Numbered from the stretch's first letter, positions 12,771 to 57,260 are shown. The stretch: 64,000 nucleotides of DNA from Microvelia longipes (GCA_018340805.1 JACMZG010001908.1:48691703-48755702); one strand, 5' to 3'. Notes: generated by a model from the sequence alone, not told the origin. Program-made: numbers and translations.

Positions 12771-13039
12771 GCGACTATTTTACCCCTACCACCTAAGTGA
12801 CCAGAGTTGAGTTGGCGAACTCTTTTTGATCTCTTCTTGAGGTCAGAGTTAGGTAACCTTAAGGTTTCCGGTATAACCTTTTAACAACATGTGATTGCCT
12901 TTGTTTACGCTTTGATATACTCGTCATTACTTTTAAAATCTTCCTTATGTCTTGTGTTGATGTTTATCAATCCTACTTGAGTAGCTACACATGCCTAATC
13001 AACAACTCCAGGCTTTATTCTGTCTCATTATTGCTAAAT

Positions 13040-13560
13040 TTGATTAAAATTAGACATAAGCAAAATTCTTACTTAATAAAGTAACATAATATAAATTAAT
13101 AAGTAATAAGTAACATAACTTTGTAGTGATAGTAATAGTGATAGTAATAGTGATAGTAATAGTGATAGTAATAGTGATAGTAATTATTAGTAAGCAAGTA
13201 GACCGCATTGTTGGGCCCTTTTGTGGGCCCCCGGTACTTATTAATTACTTATGTACTTGTTAATTTACATAAAAATGTAAATTAATAAGTAACATAATAA
13301 TGTAAAATGGTAAGTAACATTACCATTAGTCTGTTACTAATGGTAACTATTAACTATTTACTACTATTTACTATTAGTCTGTTTTGAGCCAAGTTTCAAC
13401 TCTCTAGCACTAGGATATGATAACACACACACATGAAATCAAACACCTAATAATAATAATAATTTAAATTAATAAGTAGCATAACAATGTAAATTACTAA
13501 GTAAGATAATAATGCAAATTAATAAGAAACACAATAATGTAAATTAACACATTATTGTGT
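13040..13560. repeat. Scattered short-unit repeats, including a 12-bp microsatellite
   Basis: 13125-13184 is a pure tandem of the 12-mer AGTGATAGTAAT. Around it, units like AATAAGTAACATAATAATG and TGTAAATT recur irregularly between 13040 and 13560. Confidence 0.75.
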
Positions 13561-14500
13561 AATGTGTTATTTTCTAGTTCAGGTGTGTTTAAAATCTATG
13601 CTCTAAGGTCGTTTTTATTATACAAACCACTAAAGCTATAAACAGAAATTTTTATCTAGTTCACTAATATAAATCACATGGTATATAAAATTCTATACAT
13701 GGTTTGAATAGATGTTTTGTTGAGTAAAATAAGTACACAGACAATCATTCCACAACACAGGGCTCTCTGCCTTAAAAGTGGAAAGATTCCTGTAATTTAT
13801 CACAGCAGCAGAATGGTCACCAGTTTTTGATTGACGGTGTCAATGATTCATAAATATTTAATCTTTAGTTCTATATATATTTAACCGTCATGTTTAATGT
13901 ATCAATTTGTTTATGTTGCTTAATAATTTTAATGTAAATATGGAAATAAATAAATAAAAAAAAACAAAAAAAACAGTTACATTATGTAAATAAATAAGTA
14001 GTATAATAATATTTCTTAACTCACATAAAGAAAACGCCTCATTTTAGCAACATTTAACCCAAGGAATTTTTTTTCTAAAACGCAAAGTTGTAAATAAGAT
14101 TAATTTTATTTGAAATATGCCTAAAGGTAAGTTCTAAAAAAGATAATAAAATCATAGAAATACGATATAATTTGTTAAAATTGTTATTACTATGACTGAA
14201 ACTAAATTAACTTTTCTGGATTCATAAAATGAACATTTACTGTAATGCCGTCTTTTTTTACTTTAACGTAATTATTTAACGTGAAATAAACGTTATCTGC
14301 AGAGTATCTATGTATAACAGAAATTAAGAAGTCAGCTCAAAAAAGTTTACGTCCGTGTTTGTAATGCTGATACAATTTTAAAGTTACTTTTTTAAGTATC
14401 TTCTACTTTATAAGAAAATTTGTCTTAAGATTTTTTTCTTAAAAGGTTTTATATGAAAAGTTTTTGATACTTAGCATAAAGTAGGAATCCGTTTTTTTTA
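13561..14500. other. AT-rich DNA without recognised gene
   Basis: No supported feature. Poly-A-like interruptions are near 13950-13975. Confidence 0.55.
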
Positions 14501-14502
14501 CT

Positions 14503-14885
14503 TTTCTTATTTAAACAGCGGGTATATAGGAAAAGTATTGTGTTTGTCATAAATTTCCTAAATGGTGAAATCCTAAAGATTTCACCAAAATTCTCCATTT
14601 TAAATTATTTTAAAATCACTTAAGTGGTTTTTACAAACTTGTCGGTCTGTATGTGGCTGTGTGTCTGTTATCATCGTAACTCCCAGTGTGCTCATGCTAG
14701 AGAATTGAACATTTATGTTCAACTCAAGCACAAAGTTTGTGCTCGGCACAAACATTTATCTTTTAACGATTAATCTAACGTTATTAACCGTCCATAATGA
14801 CTCAGCCAAAATTTCAAAATTTCACGACACTGGAAAAAAAATTTGGATCACTTTGAAATTTTGCATACATGTAGTCCAAAATAAC
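14503..14885 (-). repeat. R1 repeat, partial copy
   Basis: It begins with the R1 3'-end signature in minus orientation (TACTTTTCTTATTT...GGTATATAGGAAAAGTATTG). It continues through the GTGTGTCTGTTATCATCGTA block and ends near GCATACATGTAGTCC. Confidence 0.7.
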
Positions 14886-15067
14886 AGTGGTTCTCAACCT
14901 TTTTTTCACTCATCGTCACCTAGGTTACCCCCTCCCCTACCTATAATTTTGTGGAGAAATTCAATAAAGATGTTGATTAATATCAAAGAAAAAGAATTAT
15001 TAATAATCCAATAAGATACACATTTTCAGGCAAGGTTCTCATTTTCAAAGATGATATTATTAAAAAA

Positions 15068-15280
15068 CCGCCTCCGTGGCCGAGGTAGTTAAGGCGTTAG
15101 TCTTAACACTGACCTTTGACACCCACGGAGGTCTGGGGTTCGCATCCCAGGTTACGCTCTCAGTTTATAGAAGATCATTGATTAGATAAATTATCGCCAA
15201 CTTTAGAATTCACTTTATAACGGTTGCTTAACAGGTACCACCCGGTGGTTTCCGCAGTATCCCATGAGCCGCAGGCTCTA
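15068..15280 (+). repeat. tRNA-derived SINE (family 1)
   Basis: The 5' head GCCTCCGTGGCCGAGGTAG...TTAAGGCG contains an A-box-like TGGCCGAGG..TTAAGGC, and GGTTCGCATCCC is a good B box. These are the internal RNA polymerase III promoter of a tRNA-type molecule. The head does not fold into a complete tRNA and continues into an unrelated body (GTGGTTTCCGCAG... GCCGCAGGC) and a TA-rich tail, so it is a SINE and not a tRNA gene. Relatives are at 19190-19381 and 46209-46400. Confidence 0.75.
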
Positions 15281-15316
15281 TTAATTATCTTATATATAAT
15301 TATTATATTATATATT

Positions 15317-16798
15317 TATAGCAAGAAGCTGGACCTGAGAAATGGAACTTATTTTGTACTACTTCAAACCAAATTTTTTCTGAAAATATACCTAAAATTA
15401 TGAAGAAAAACGTAGTCTGCCTGTCTAGAGTGGAGCTCTCATTATGATTGCGGCATGCTCAAATTTTATAAAATCGCACAAATTTCAGTTATTTTTTAAT
15501 AAGTTGTTCCCTGTGGGGTCGTGTGCAAAACATAAATAGAACATTTTGTAAACATGATGAAATGTCCAATAAAGTGAGAGTTCAATAATCAAAATCAGAT
15601 AACTACAACCAAAGTTATGGCTCTTTCAAAAATAACATAAAAAGTGTTAATTTATGCAGAGTCAGCGAATTTCTTTGCAAAAATATTGACTGTTTTTTTT
15701 TTTTGTCATTTATCTAATGTCATTACCAGGGGGGGTTAACTTAAATGAGGAAAAGTTTGGATTCGATTATCGCAAGCTACTAAAAATAGCGCTGCGGCGG
15801 ACCGGTGCGGACAACTCATGAACTAACCCAATAGCTTTCCAAAAATGACTGATTAATTTTTATATTAAAATTTTAAATACCATGGCAAATTCTTGGGTAT
15901 GACAGCTACATTTATTATTATTATAAAAATAATTGTTTTCTGTATGTATTTTTCACAAAAACGGTTCGCCGTTGCAATGTTCTGTATTAAAAAAATCAGA
16001 AACTAAAAGTAAATAGAAACCTTTTTTAAACTTCCAGAGAACCTTACTGATGGCAGATAAGTAAATTTCATTTAATTAATTTATTTTTAGTCGATTTTAT
16101 CAGGTAATTACATTAAATTACATGTTCGCATCTTGCCGATGTAATTAAAATACAGGCTGCATTAAATGCCAAAATCTATCTTTTACCACGTTAAACTTTA
16201 GCCACTATTTCATTATTACCTGATTGAATCAATTTATTAATAAATTACTTGAATGAAAAACTTAAAAATAATCAGAAGCGTTCTGTGTAGATTAAAGTGG
16301 TAGGGTTAGTGAGAAGTATAACTATACAAAGTATAAAATTTCAAACTGACTGTGGGCAAAAAGCGGGAAATCAAGACACGCCCACTCAATTGAAAGGTAG
16401 GTCCCTCGCCGCGCTAGTGTCGACCGGAATCCAAATTTTTCCACCATTGAGTCGACAGTCTTACTGTTTAAGTATCTATAGTCTCTGGTCATAACTTTAG
16501 TTGTAGTTAATTTTGACGTAAAACACTCGTTTTATAAGAAATTTTATTAGCTTTAAAAATGTTCTCTGCATGTTTTGCGCAAGAACCACAAGGAATCACT
16601 TATTGCAATAAAACTGGACTTTGTGTGATTTTTTAACATTTTAAGCTAGCGTATTCATATGAAGGACTTTTACTCTGGATAGGCAAACTATGCTTTTCCA
16701 GAGACGAATGCTTCATAATTTAAGGTATATTTTCAGGAAATTTGGTTTGAAGTAGTAGAAAATGAGTCACATTTTTTAGGCCTTGCTCTTGGACTATA
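15317..16798. mobile_element. R3, long inverted-repeat (foldback) element, 1.48 kb copy
   Basis: The left end TATAGCAAGAAGCTGGACCT and the reverse complement of the right end (TATAGTCCAAGAGCAAGGCC) are related. They lead into matching arms of about 300 bp: TTTTGTACTACTTCAAACCA on the left, and TGGTTTGAAGTAGTAGAAAA at 16743-16762 on the right. The interior (about 15640-16500) has no recognisable transposase. A shorter relative is at 41686-42350 and a fragment at 30505-30565. Confidence 0.65.
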
Positions 16799-17570
16799 AA
16801 GAAATACAATATATTCTATCCTCGGTTACACTATAAATTGCAACTAATTAATTTTAAATTGAAACTATTTGTTGTAATAAGTTGTATACTAAGATATATT
16901 ATCTTGAAAGATAATCATTATTATTAAAATTACTGTTCAATTTGAAGCGTTCAAAACATTTAATGAAGATGTGAATAAATTATGAACTTTAATCAATCCA
17001 TATCTGAATTAACTTGGTACTTAAGTTAAAATTTTGTAAAATTTAGGGGTTTTTAAAGAGAGGGTATGGAAAGGGAATGAGGAGGTGAATGCAGCGGACC
17101 TGGTTGGTTGGAAACAAGTAATCGATGACGCTACAGGTGAATCTCCCCAAGCTTCGGGGGCAGACTCCCTGAGCCACGGGGGCAGAATCTTCCAGTGCCA
17201 CCACTTTCTCCACGCACTTACTCATTATAAACAAAATATCATCTCCTAATATAAATTTTTGATGCAATTTTAATTCCCACCAACAATTTTTCTATTCGCA
17301 ACCACATTGAATAAAATATTGAAAATTACGTTTTTAACGTTGGATAAGAATCATATGAACGTATAACATAGTTAAGAAATTCCTACCGCAACACCTACCA
17401 CGTGAAATTGATTTCCAAGAGGTTGCAGTCTACAACCCACGGCTTATTATGGAGATATTGTCTTTTCCTCATTATATTTAGCCAATGAGCTAAAAACTTT
17501 CCAATGATTAGATTGTCCACAGCGGATGCGGAGACAACAACCGCATTCTATATAAAACTTTTAACATTTT
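16799..17570. other. AT-rich DNA without recognised gene
   Basis: I see no repeat boundary. The minus ORF at 17043-17267 shows no recognisable domain. Confidence 0.5.
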
Positions 17571-17574
17571 AGAG

Positions 17575-18112
17575 TACAAGGTATACACTTGTACCAAATT
17601 TAAACTCAATTGAACCATTTCCTGATTTATTACAATTTTTTATGAAACGTCATTCGATAAAAATTGAACAAATGCTGATAATGAAATGAAACTTGGCACA
17701 TATGTTAGTGTTATGCATAGCCACATGAGTGCCAAATCTCAATCCTATCGCATCATTTTTGGCGTTTTATAATTTGTCGAAATTTTTGCTGAGTCATTAT
17801 TGCGGGTTAATAACGTAATAAAAAACATTATTTTCCGAATAAGAGAAGATTTATACAACTACAGTATACAGTATAAAAATACAGTAGACTGATTTTTGTA
17901 CAAAATTTCAACTCTCTAGCATAAATATACTGGACGCTACGATGATGGCACACAAACACAAATACAGACAGAAAACGTTGCGACAACCACTCAGGAGGCC
18001 TTGAAAATGCCTGAAACGGATAATTCCGGTTTCATCCTGGTTTCAGATATTTTTGCAAACACAATACTTTTCCTATATACCTACGGTATAAATGAGGAAA
18101 AGTAAAAATTAA
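17575..18112 (+). repeat. R1 repeat, right-hand two thirds
   Basis: It starts at the ACACTTGTACCAAATTT region of R1 and runs through ATGAAACTTGGCACATATG, CTGAGTCATTATTGCGGG and GCCTGAAACGGATAATTCC to the end ATGAGGAAAAGTAAAAATTA. Confidence 0.8.
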
Positions 18113-18189
18113 TAAATAATTTAAGTAAAGAATTATGAAAATATATATTATATAATACTATTTTGTATTTATATTATAATATTTATATT

Positions 18190-18388
18190 ATAATTATAAG
18201 TTTTAACTCTCTAGCATGAATACACTAGGAGCTACGATTAAAACAGACACACACAGTGAGTCATACAGACAGATAACTTTGTGTAAACCATTGAGGAGGG
18301 CTTAGAAACACCTGAAACGTAGATATTTTTGCAAACACACTACTTTTCCTTTGTACTTACGGTATAAATAAGGGAAAAGTAAAAATAT
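18190..18388 (+). repeat. R1 repeat, 3'-end fragment
   Basis: It covers TCTCTAGCATGAATACACTAG through CACCTGAAACG and the end TACGGTATAAATAAGGGAAAAG. Confidence 0.75.
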
Positions 18389-18708
18389 AATGAAAATGAG
18401 ATACTGACAAGTTACTTATAGTGACTGACGCCGGATGTGGAATAGGTTAAAACTTTAATAAGGGATTATCAAAAATAATAAAGAGTGCCGCTAAAGAAAA
18501 TTCTACGAAATCAGTTAAAACGTGAAACCAATGCGGCGTCGCCGTCTCTACAAAGGTTGAACGTTTATCTCTCTCTTGTACTTTATTGTGCTTCCTAGAA
18601 TTGCGGTAGATAAGAGAGAAATCTTTTTAAGACTTTTTCTTGATAAATGTTATTTTCAGTAAATCTTTATTTCCCGAATTCAAATACAAATAAGTTCCTA
18701 AAAAGAAT

Positions 18709-18805
18709 TTTTACTTTTCCTAATTTAAACCGAAGGTATTTAGGACAAGTATTGAGTTTGCAAAAATATCGGAAACAGGGATGACACCCGGTAGCTGACA
18801 CTTTG
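18709..18805 (-). repeat. R1 repeat, 3'-end fragment
   Basis: TTTACTTTTCCTAATTTAAAC followed by GTATTGAGTTTGCAAAAATA and GGAAACAGGGATGACACC matches the R1 end in minus orientation. Confidence 0.65.
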
Positions 18806-19056
18806 ATGGTTTCATTTCATTAATTAATTTTCATTTGATTTGATTAATTTCACGGATCTTAAGCAAGAAATGCATTGTCAAGCAGAGAAATAAGAATAGT
18901 CCGGCTTGCAGAGCTTCGTGACAGAATTTATTTACAAATATCAAGGTTATTTCGTTTAAAAAATGGTTATGAAAAAATCCTTTATTGAATCAAGGTTCAA
19001 TGGTGAACCAAACCATTGAACAGCATTGGGGCCCCCCCGTAAGATATTTTCTGGAC

Positions 19057-19146
<90 letters not shown>

Positions 19147-19147
19147 A

Positions 19148-19185
<38 letters not shown>
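19057..19185. repeat. (TA)n-(GT)n compound microsatellite
   Basis: TA tract followed by a GT tract. It abuts the 3' end of the minus-strand SINE at 19190, so it may have grown from the SINE tail. Confidence 0.93.
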
Positions 19186-19187
<2 letters not shown>

Positions 19188-19189
19188 AA

Positions 19190-19381
19190 AATAAAATGCC
19201 CGTTATAGGGCCTTTCGGCCCATCAGGGCATTCACCCTGCGGGAACCACCTCAGGTGGGCTGCATCATTAATTAAAGTCGGCGAAATCTTTTTAATACAT
19301 ATTCCATTCATATAATCTTAGAGCAAAGCCCGAGTGCTTAGTGCCAAAATCGAGTGCTTATACTATCGCGGCCATGGAGGC
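19190..19381 (-). repeat. tRNA-derived SINE (family 1), minus copy
   Basis: On the minus strand it reads from a GCCTCCATGGCCGCGATAG head (about 19381) to the family body GTGGTTCCCGCAGGGTGAAT and GGGCCGAAAGGCCCTATAAC (about 19200-19255). The tRNA-like head is degenerate in the B-box region. It shares the body with the copy at 46209-46400. Confidence 0.65.
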
Positions 19382-19454
19382 AGACTCGTTTGTGTATATT
19401 TGAATGTATTATTTATAGCGATAAATAATACATTCAAAGATATATTCAATCTTC

Positions 19455-19548
19455 AAGGATGTTTCATTGAGGTTACACAGAGTCCAAAAAGATGTTTCAG
19501 GCATCTCAATGTAATGAGATGGACTATGCCCCATCTAGTATATATAAT
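19455..19548 (+). repeat. R2 element, 3'-half fragment
   Basis: TTTCATTGAGGTTACACAGAG, AAAAAGATGTTTCAGGC and GCCCCATCTAGTATATA follow the order of full R2 copies. The left half is absent. Confidence 0.7.
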
Positions 19549-20182
19549 GTAAACGAAATAGGGAAACAAACGCGATTTCTGTCAGACATGGCATGTACCC
19601 TTGTAAATGTAAAAAAGTACTTACGGTACTCGACGTTATTGATTTTAACGCGTGTCTTTTTATTTTTTAGTATAACATGTTTATAATTAGTGTAAGAAAT
19701 ATAATTTGACACATTCAATAGAGCTTTAAGTGATGCTTCAAATACTAGGTTTGTTTTAAATTACTTAAAACGAGCGGCTAATTAAACTCCTATTTCTTAT
19801 GTGCCCTACTTAACTTTGTATATTTTTGCAAGTCATAATGGGTTTTTTCCCTTTAAATATTCATTTCATTGGTAATTTAAGAATAAATAGTAATCTTTAT
19901 TTTAAGTTAAATTTAAGGCAATACAATGAACTTTCGTTTGTATATGTGAACTTTAAACTTAAAATGTGACATACCTGTACTGTAGTTTCTTTTTTCTCAG
20001 ACTAATTGATTGTAACTAACTTATTTCACAGAATTTAGTAGACAATTTTAAAACTAGCGCGTACCGCGTACATAATAGTGTTCGAAAACACGAGAGAAGA
20101 ACTTAAAGAGAGAAAGTTAAACTCATCTTAAATTATCAGTGTTGCCAATAAAATAGAACACAAAAAAGGTAAATTCTAGAGG
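19549..20182. other. AT-rich DNA without recognised gene
   Basis: No supported feature. Confidence 0.5.
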
Positions 20183-20190
20183 GCTCATAC

Positions 20191-20500
20191 CATAGAGATA
20201 TTATTACTAGGGAGGCCTTACAGGTTGAATTTTGAAAGATCGAAAATATAACCTGACCCCCTTCACATATAAATATAATCAAATAATACAAAAAAGTACA
20301 ACTTTACAATAACTTATTAGAACGTTAAAAATGCAAACGATATTCGGGTGGACGAAATTAATAGATTTATTATAACCTTAACTTACTCTCGGAGAAGGTT
20401 TTAAAAAGGTTACACAAAGCCTTTGAGAGACCCAAAAAGATGTTTTAGGCCACTCAATGTATTGAGATAGGCTATGCCCCCTCAAGTAGGTATCTCTATG
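20191..20500 (+). mobile_element. R2, hAT-like MITE, full copy
   Basis: A 310-bp element with ends CATAGAGATA / TATCTCTATG. Its flanks GCTCATAC (20183-20190) and GCTCACAC (20501-20508) are an 8-bp duplication with one mismatch. The sequence is collinear with the copy at 12361-12681. Confidence 0.75.
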
Positions 20501-20665
20501 GCTCACACGCAGTTATTCCAATTTTAGTGATTATTAAGCCAGCTGTTAGGGTTAGTGCAGGAGTTTCTTTACATGGTTTATATATTACTTTACCTACAGG
20601 TTCCCTTTGTTCATTGTCTGCACTAAAAAACGGAACCAGGATTTCACCTCAGTATCTGTTTTAGA

Positions 20666-20709
20666 TACTTTGTAAAAATCACGCACTCTAGAGTGATTTT
20701 TACAAAGTA
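20666..20709. repeat. Perfect 17-bp-arm hairpin
   Basis: TACTTTGTAAAAATCAC (20666-20682) is exactly inverted at 20693-20709, with a 10-base spacer. I see no function in the context. Confidence 0.85.
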
Positions 20710-21386
20710 ATGTCTAACGTGTGTTTTGAGGAAGAGAGTTAAAAAAAACTATTATTTAGATCTAAAGACGCTCGTAATGACTTAGCAAAAAGTTATAAAA
20801 ATGGAGGTTGGCAAAGGTTGATAAGATCAATTATGAAAGAACCCGTAAAATCCTAATAGAAATGCCTTTCGGCTAAAGATAGTGTCTGACATGTTGACCA
20901 AAAGAATCAATATGCATACTCTTTTATCTTTAACACTAGACCTATATAGCTCTATAGTCTCTGCCCTAGACACTCTAAATCCCCCCTAAGTACGTAATTC
21001 ATACAGCAAATGACATTTTGCACAAAGTCAATGGACAATAAGAGCATAGCAGACGAGAAGAGAAGTTGATAGCTGTTTTTTTTAGAAAGACTTGCTCTGT
21101 TATCAATTACAGTACTGTGATTCACCTTGCTTAGCTGCGAATATAGCTTATCATTAGAAAAATAAAAAGAAGAAAAAAGTAATGGCAGAAGTCAGGGTAA
21201 AGTTCTAGAGCATACTGATAAAATATTATAAAGCTCTGTTTAAAAAGGCTTTTAACAAGCTACAGATTTTGAGCCCCTAATTTTTAGTGCCTCAACAATT
21301 CACTCTTGACATAGTAAATAATTCAACAGGTAGTAAATATAGCAGCGCTTCCCAGCTCGGCTGCTCCTCTTTATCCTGTTATATAC

Positions 21387-21925
21387 ATGATAAGAAGTCT
21401 CAAAGATAAAATCACAAAAGAAGTCCTTTGTATGATCTATTTTGCTTACTTTCATTTTCGTGTTGCATATTGCATTAGATTGTGGGCTGGAGCTCTAAGG
21501 GCTGAAGCAATTTTTCTACTCCAAAAGAAGGTCATCAGAATAATGGCAAAAATCAGTCAACAAACTTCTTGCAAAAATAGTCTTAGAGACTTACAAATAA
21601 TTACTCTGCCATCACTTTTTATTTATAACCTTCTTATGCTATACTTAATTACAATAGTCTTCAGGATAAATCACATTCATACCATACCAGGCACTTCAAC
21701 AGAATCAACCTTCCTCCGCATAGAATACCTCTCACCAATAAATCTCCTCATGACATAGCTGGGAAATGTTACAACTATCTTACTTCTAGAATATTATCAG
21801 TCCCAGAGATGCAATTTTAAAAAAGAAATCAAAGAATTACTTGTAATGAAAGCCTTTTACTCTATTGAGAGTTATTTAGAAGATTTAGAAGACAATTTTA
21901 TATTGTATCCATGTAAAATATTATA
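21387..21925 (+). pseudogene. LINE reverse transcriptase C-terminal fragment
   Basis: The 123-residue ORF contains the order YFHFRVAYCIRLW, LLQKKVIRIMA, DLQIITLPSLFIYNLLMLY. This is the conserved end of the RT-plus-thumb region of jockey/CR1-like non-LTR retrotransposons (YFALFHSHLSYGI...LQKKAIRII...ELKILTLPSLYI type). After a stop, KKEIKELLVMKAFYSIESYL (about 21823-21882) matches the usual last motif of these proteins. No full-length ORF2 or endonuclease is present, so it is a dead 5'-truncated copy. Confidence 0.75.
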
Positions 21926-23620
21926 ATTATTATTATGATTGAAAGAGTAATCATGCACCAAACGCAGAGGAGGTTGAACATCCATTTAATACTACAGTTT
22001 CACAAAAAAATATATTTATGAAGGAGTGAAAATAATAAACAATTTATCCATTGATTTAATAGCTAATACCAATAGGCTCTGAAATTAATATTTTTTTACC
22101 GATGTAACTATTTTTTCAGGCGAGCAAAGAAAGTCAGGTAAAGGAGCTGAGGTAAAAAAATGTTATTCACATTCATGTAGCGTATACTATTATTTCTGAG
22201 GTAAAGAGTAATAAAAAATAAATAACATTAAAAAAAACTTTTATTCACCGCTTCCTTCAATCGCTGAAGTTTTTAAATCTCGTGAAGTTGCTACTAACTC
22301 AGTGTCACTTAATTCACCATCAAACATTGTAAATAATACTTTCTATTAAATAAATACAAGTATTTAATTAATTTAGATTGTGAAGGAACAAGAAATAGAT
22401 AAAAAAAGAAAGATATATTGCTAAAACAGTGCTGCCATCAAGCGAAACTATAGCTGAACTACACCAAGTATCTTCAGCATTCCTTGTGGTAAATAGTTGA
22501 ACGCCCAGCTGCAAAAACAATTCTCCTTTTAACTTTGTAACAAGAAATAAAGCGAACTTAAACTCCCTACCTCAGAAAAAATACATTTATGAAAAGTATT
22601 GAACAATAAAATGTTCACAATTTCCTCTCACTTAATTTTACAGGGATGGAAAAAATATTTAAACAAGAAAAAAAAGAAAATTTATTAACTCTAAATTTTT
22701 CTAAATATTTTTTTTAATATGACATTCTTACAATGTCGATTTAACAGACACTCAATACAATATATTAATTTTCAATTCTTCCGCAACCAAAATAATAATA
22801 AAAAGGGACCAACCAATAAATTAAAAATTAATTCTATGACCTACAAAAAAATATATCAATAAAAACAGTCAAAGTAACGCTATACAATTATTATATTACA
22901 AAATAATTATTAAATGATGTAATATATAATTTGAGTTCTATTCACAATATTTACAATTATAAAAGATTCTTATTAAAATATCAAAAAACAACAGGAAAAA
23001 TTATAATTATTAATTTTTAGAGGCATTTTAAATAACTTGGAAAATAGTTTAAATTAATTTATATAAAAATAGTATTTAAAATAAAAGTTAATAAACTAGT
23101 AGGTAGAAAAATACTTGAGTAAGTTTTAACTAGAATTGATACATTTGTTTAAAATATAATCAATTTTTTCATACTTGCTAGTTTTGATTTTTAAAATTAT
23201 AATGTAATTTTACAACCTAATGTAAGAACCAATAAAAATTAATTGAGTTCTATGAGACGGTAATAACAACGAAGACAAATATGACTGAAGGTTTATGTTT
23301 GAGTTTTTGTTCGGTAGCAGTTTTTTTTTTTAATTCCGGAGGAAATAATTTCCTAGGTACTTAGACCTCGTATCTGGGTCTATTGTACCAGCCGGTAGCA
23401 GTTTGTTATATAAGATATTAGTAGTTTTGTAAGTGGCATGATGCAAGCAAATGTCCAAACATATCCATCAAAAAAACATGTGTTGCTTACATGAAATTAT
23501 ACATGTCAAATATTAAAATCCAAACTAATTAAGATATTTAAAAATAACTACATATATGTGTTTAAAATACATAACAGTATTTGTGTGTTAAATTTCAACC
23601 TTTATTTATATACGAAAAAT
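21926..23620. other. Very AT-rich DNA without recognised gene
   Basis: There are poly-A/T runs but no coding signal or repeat that I can define. Confidence 0.55.
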
Positions 23621-23621
23621 T

Positions 23622-23625
<4 letters not shown>

Positions 23626-23663
<38 letters not shown>

Positions 23664-23694
23664 TATATATATAATATATAATATTATATTCTAT
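23626..23694. repeat. (TA)n microsatellite
   Basis: TA-rich tract with two phase breaks. Confidence 0.93.
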
Positions 23695-24377
23695 ATATCA
23701 GTGAGTCCTCCCCTTAGACCTTTAAACCTCATTTCCCCTCTCCTCTCTCCAAGACCCTAAGCTCATTTTTCCATAAAAAATTTGCTCAAATAATCCTTAC
23801 ATCCTATAAGATGCCTCGAAAGGAAATTGATTCATCATCTACATCAAGGCGATCATCACTAGATGACTCGAGACTTTATGACAAGCCTACACAAGCAACA
23901 GAATGGGAACAAATAGGCTTAAGAACAAAGAAATAATTACATTCATAAGATCCAAGTAATTTTCTAAATTAAGATAATAAATAAAATAATAACAATAACA
24001 ACTTATTCACGTAAATTGTAATTCAACTAATGAATAAATAAAAAGGGAAACCAATTTATGATAATATCCTACGTACTTCTCTTTACTTACTATAAAATGT
24101 TACAAATAATTTATTATAAAATGTCTGATCAAATAAAAATGGTTATTTCAATAACCGTTACAACTATACATACAATGTCTCCATTTTCAATAATTAAAAA
24201 ATTGTAACTAACATAAAAATAAATGAGAGCCACGGTATACCAATTAATAGGTATCTTTTAATAATTAAACTTATAAAAAAGGCCTGACAACATAATTTAA
24301 TTTTGTATGAGAGTTAAATTAACATTAAATTTTGTTTAACAGTCTGTGGTATATCTAGTATTTCTTCAAGCTGGTTG

Positions 24378-24607
24378 AATTTATAAGGTGATTCAATTAG
24401 AGGGTTTTTATGAATGAAATAAATTTTTTTGACAGGTTAGGTTATAGTTTGGAATTGATGTCATTGCAGGAATAAATAGTAAAGTTTTAATGTTGAAGGC
24501 CTATACCGATTCCTGCAATGACGTCACATGTCATTCATAATTAAGTCAGGTTATAACCTCCGAATGCATTTGGTTTGTTTACATCAAATTGAATCACCTT
24601 ATAAATT
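24378..24607. mobile_element. Small inverted-repeat element (MITE) downstream of CPT1
   Basis: Perfect outer inverted repeats of 21 bp: the left arm reads AATTTATAAGGTGATTC and onward, and the right arm is its reverse complement, ending at 24607. An inner inverted pair (TTCCTGCAATGACGTCA near 24511-24527 and TGATGTCATTGCAGGAA near 24456-24472) makes the element foldable. The ends are compatible with a TA target. It lies about 0.5 kb past the CPT1 stop codon, in 3'UTR or downstream DNA. Confidence 0.65.
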
Positions 24608-25088
24608 TCTATATCTTGGTATTTCTTAACGTTTCCTAAACATTAAATAATTTGTGAATGGTTTCACAAAATTTTGACAGATTAACAGAAAAAAAGGTGT
24701 GCTCGATATTTTTCGAAGAGTGAATTTTTTCCTCTTCTCCTTCGACTACCCTCCTCCCCACTCAAAATGACTTTAATTTAACCTAATTAGCAAATCGAAG
24801 ACAAAACAAAAATCTCAAACACAGAAATCATACAAGTTATTACAGTTCAGACAATAATTTGACAATGCACAAGCAAATCAAACTGTCAGTCTCCCTAAAG
24901 CTGGAATTGTGAAATAAATTACCCAGAACTTTAATTTAACTCTCATACGATATTTTTATACTTTAAAAAAACAATAGGCCACCTAAAATACAATCTTTAA
25001 ACGAATAAAATCTAAAAGATGAGTTAAAAGAAGACAAAAAGTACTCCTCCTCTAGTTCTTTGATATCTCTTCAATTTTCACTTCATTT

Positions 25089-56756
<31,668 letters not shown>

Positions 56757-57029
56757 CTGAAACAAATTTAAGTTATTCATCAGTAAAGCAACTTCACAAC
56801 AAAAATCACCATTTTTCTCCACTAAATGTTAATTATAGTAAAAAGAGACGGCTCTTGATAACGATCATCATCAGTGGCTAACCCAACATAAAGATAAACT
56901 GACACATCGAATACAAATTGCCAAGGAAAATAGATCTCTTTTGTTTGTCCCTTGTCTACAAGTCAGTTATATGACTCTGTCTAAGACCTCTTCTCCTCAG
57001 CGATTCACCGGTATTTTATTTTTGTTTTT

Positions 57030-57260
57030 TAGCTTTACTTTCCTCATTTATAATATAGGTATATAGGAAAACTATTGTGCTTGCGAAAAATCCAAAAACC
57101 TGGATGTCACCTGAATTTATCTGTTTCTGTCTGTGTGTTCTTATCATCGTAGCTTCTAGTGTTTTAATGCTATAGAGTTGAAATTTTGCACATTAATCAA
57201 TCTATAGGTGTAGTTGTATAATTTTTGTATGACTTCATTAACCTGCAATAAGGACTAATA
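57030..57260 (-). repeat. R1 repeat, 3'-end fragment
   Basis: TTTACTTTCCTCATTTATAA, AACTATTGTGCTTGCGAAAA, TGTGTTCTTATCATCGTAGC and TGACTTCATTAACCTGCAAT are in R1 order. Confidence 0.7.

Noticed and set aside
15068..15150. Possible tRNA gene with good A and B boxes
   Set aside because: The acceptor stem and anticodon arm do not form, and the sequence continues into a repeated SINE body.
18985..19208. ORFs reading long IYIYIY runs followed by CVCVCV (also at 10101-10286, 38152-38508, 57355-57540, 58547-58804)
   Set aside because: They are translations of (TA)n and (GT)n microsatellites and have no coding meaning.
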